Under the pieces are notes generated by a model that was not told the DNA's origin, did no database searches, and was given only the letters and a program-made list of their open reading frames with translations. A stretch of DNA of 64,000 nucleotides from Cristatella mucedo (taxonomy: Eukaryota; Bryozoa; Phylactolaemata; Cristatellidae), in the NCBI GenBank assembly GCA_009760855.2, contig WPIO01000074.1:132001-196000 (forward strand), in the 5' to 3' direction. The position numbers and the translations under genes are program-made. Of the stretch, positions 63,356-64,000 are shown piece after piece. Positions within the stretch are counted from its first letter, which is position 1. Every line of letters starts with the position of its first letter.

Positions 63356-64000
63356 TCATCCTGAATTTAGACTATTACTCAACGCATCAGCATTTCTGTA
63401 GTGTCCATAAGCGTAACTACAGATTCCACAGTCTAAGCAGTATCTCTTTAAATCAAAGGCAGATACTGTTTTTTTTATTGTGTTAAAGTATAAATATGAT
63501 GATCTCTTGATTGAAATCTCGATTGACTGCGATAAACATCTTTACCGGTCTCAAGACATCCTAAATAATCTGAATGTGATAAACATTTTTTTACAACGTC
63601 CTTTTTTGTACCTTTGGCTTTCTTTGCTGAAGACTTCACTTCTATATCATTCCTTGCTGAAACTGCTATTTGCATACAATACAATTTTGGCCTTAAGAAA
63701 ACTCCCTCATCTAGTACAACAGGATTCTCTATCATAATTCCATTTTTGTCTCTAATGAAATCTTTTGTTTCTGTGTCAATTGTATATTTCTCAGAGATCT
63801 CATCTTTAAATTTTCCTAAGCTTCCTTTGTTATCTTCCATTATTTTCTCCAGTCCTTCTAATTTCCACACTTCTTGATTTTTTGGATAACCAGAGAGATC
63901 TAGATAATCAATATAATTCTCAAAGTCCTGTAAACATTTTCTGTATTTATTTTCAGGACTAAAGAATCAGTATCAGTATATGCAAGCGTCAGTTCATCTC
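63356..64000 (-). pseudogene. Family B DNA polymerase, C-terminal part (runs off window)
   Basis: The polymerase starts beyond 64,000. The catalytic motif C, YTDTDS, is at 63,963-63,980. After a frameshift near 63,930 comes LDLSGYPKNQEVWKLEGLEK, then LGKFKDE (63,790-63,810), the thumb block with KKAKGTKKDVVKKCLSHSDY (about 63,590-63,650), and HHIYTLTQ at 63,480-63,510. A second frameshift leads to NKKTVSAFDLKR and the end, LNSG, at 63,356. This order (YxDTDS, GKFKDE, KKAKG, HxxYT, NK) is that of protein-primed-type PolB of Polintons and adintoviruses, which replicates the linear element. Two frameshifts in 645 bases, so this copy is inactive as read. Confidence 0.88.

Larger units (their letters stand above)
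45431..64000. mobile_element. Endogenous Polinton/adintovirus-like DNA virus (partial)
   Basis: About 18.5 kb of AT-rich, gene-dense DNA with a gene set known from Polintons and adintoviruses: integrase, capsid protein, packaging ATPase, adenovirus-type protease, PLA2-like protein, Zn-ribbon and PolB. The right end lies outside the window, so terminal repeats cannot be tested. Most large genes are frameshifted. Two retroelement insertions (48,799-50,254 and about 53,490-53,780) show that it is integrated in the host genome. Classification rests on recognised motifs, not on a tree. Confidence 0.85.

Noticed and set aside
45431-64000. Contaminating free virus rather than an integrated copy
   Set aside because: A host LINE family present throughout the host part also sits inside the capsid gene, and most genes are decayed. 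A misassembly at 45.43 kb cannot be fully excluded without reads.

Overview
This window looks like animal nuclear DNA. The best guess is a cnidarian, possibly a stony coral. Evidence: two secreted di-cysteine repeat proteins of galaxin type, dozens of copies of an L2/CR1-like LINE with an (ATT)n tail, tRNA-derived SINEs that borrow that tail, many micro- and minisatellites, and CpG-rich blocks next to AT-rich ones. No species is claimed.

Region 1, about 1-45,430, is repeat-rich host DNA. The only convincing host genes are two paralogous galaxin-like genes, both on the minus strand at 2,150-2,902 and 34,823-35,560. They sit in two copies of a roughly 4 kb segmental duplication, and a third decayed copy lies at 13,965-14,275. 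The rest is LINE fragments (at least 20), three SINEs, a second L2-like LINE lineage, tandem arrays (15 bp at 7,983; 14 bp at 37,225; 31 bp at 37,995; 7 bp at 43,683; (CCG)47 at 31,217; (CT)n at 44,238), a duplicated 500 bp CpG-rich block (31,502 and 39,655), and at least eleven near-perfect hairpins with tiny loops.

Region 2, about 45,430-64,000, is strikingly different: AT-rich and gene-dense, with genes on both strands separated by only a few bases. It is an endogenous midsize DNA virus of the Polinton/Maverick-adintovirus kind. Recognisable parts are a retroviral-type integrase remnant, a double-jelly-roll-type major capsid protein, a packaging ATPase, an adenovirus-type protease, a Zn-ribbon protein, a phospholipase-A2-like minor virion protein, phage-like fibre genes, an intact HNH-AP2 endonuclease, and the C-terminal part of a protein-primed-type family B DNA polymerase that runs off the window. 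About a dozen further ORFs are unrecognised. Most long genes carry frameshifts or stops. A LINE has jumped into the capsid gene and another retroelement fragment interrupts a second gene, so the element is fixed in the host genome and dead, at least in part.

The most unusual signals are a near-uniform TATAGAA-type motif fused to the start codon of most viral genes, a possible -1 frameshift site joining the Zn-ribbon gene to the protease, the intact phage-like endonuclease inside a decayed element, the shared LINE/SINE 3' hairpin, and the cluster of small foldback palindromes in host DNA. Viral gene limits given here are inferred by following similarity through frameshifts and are approximate.
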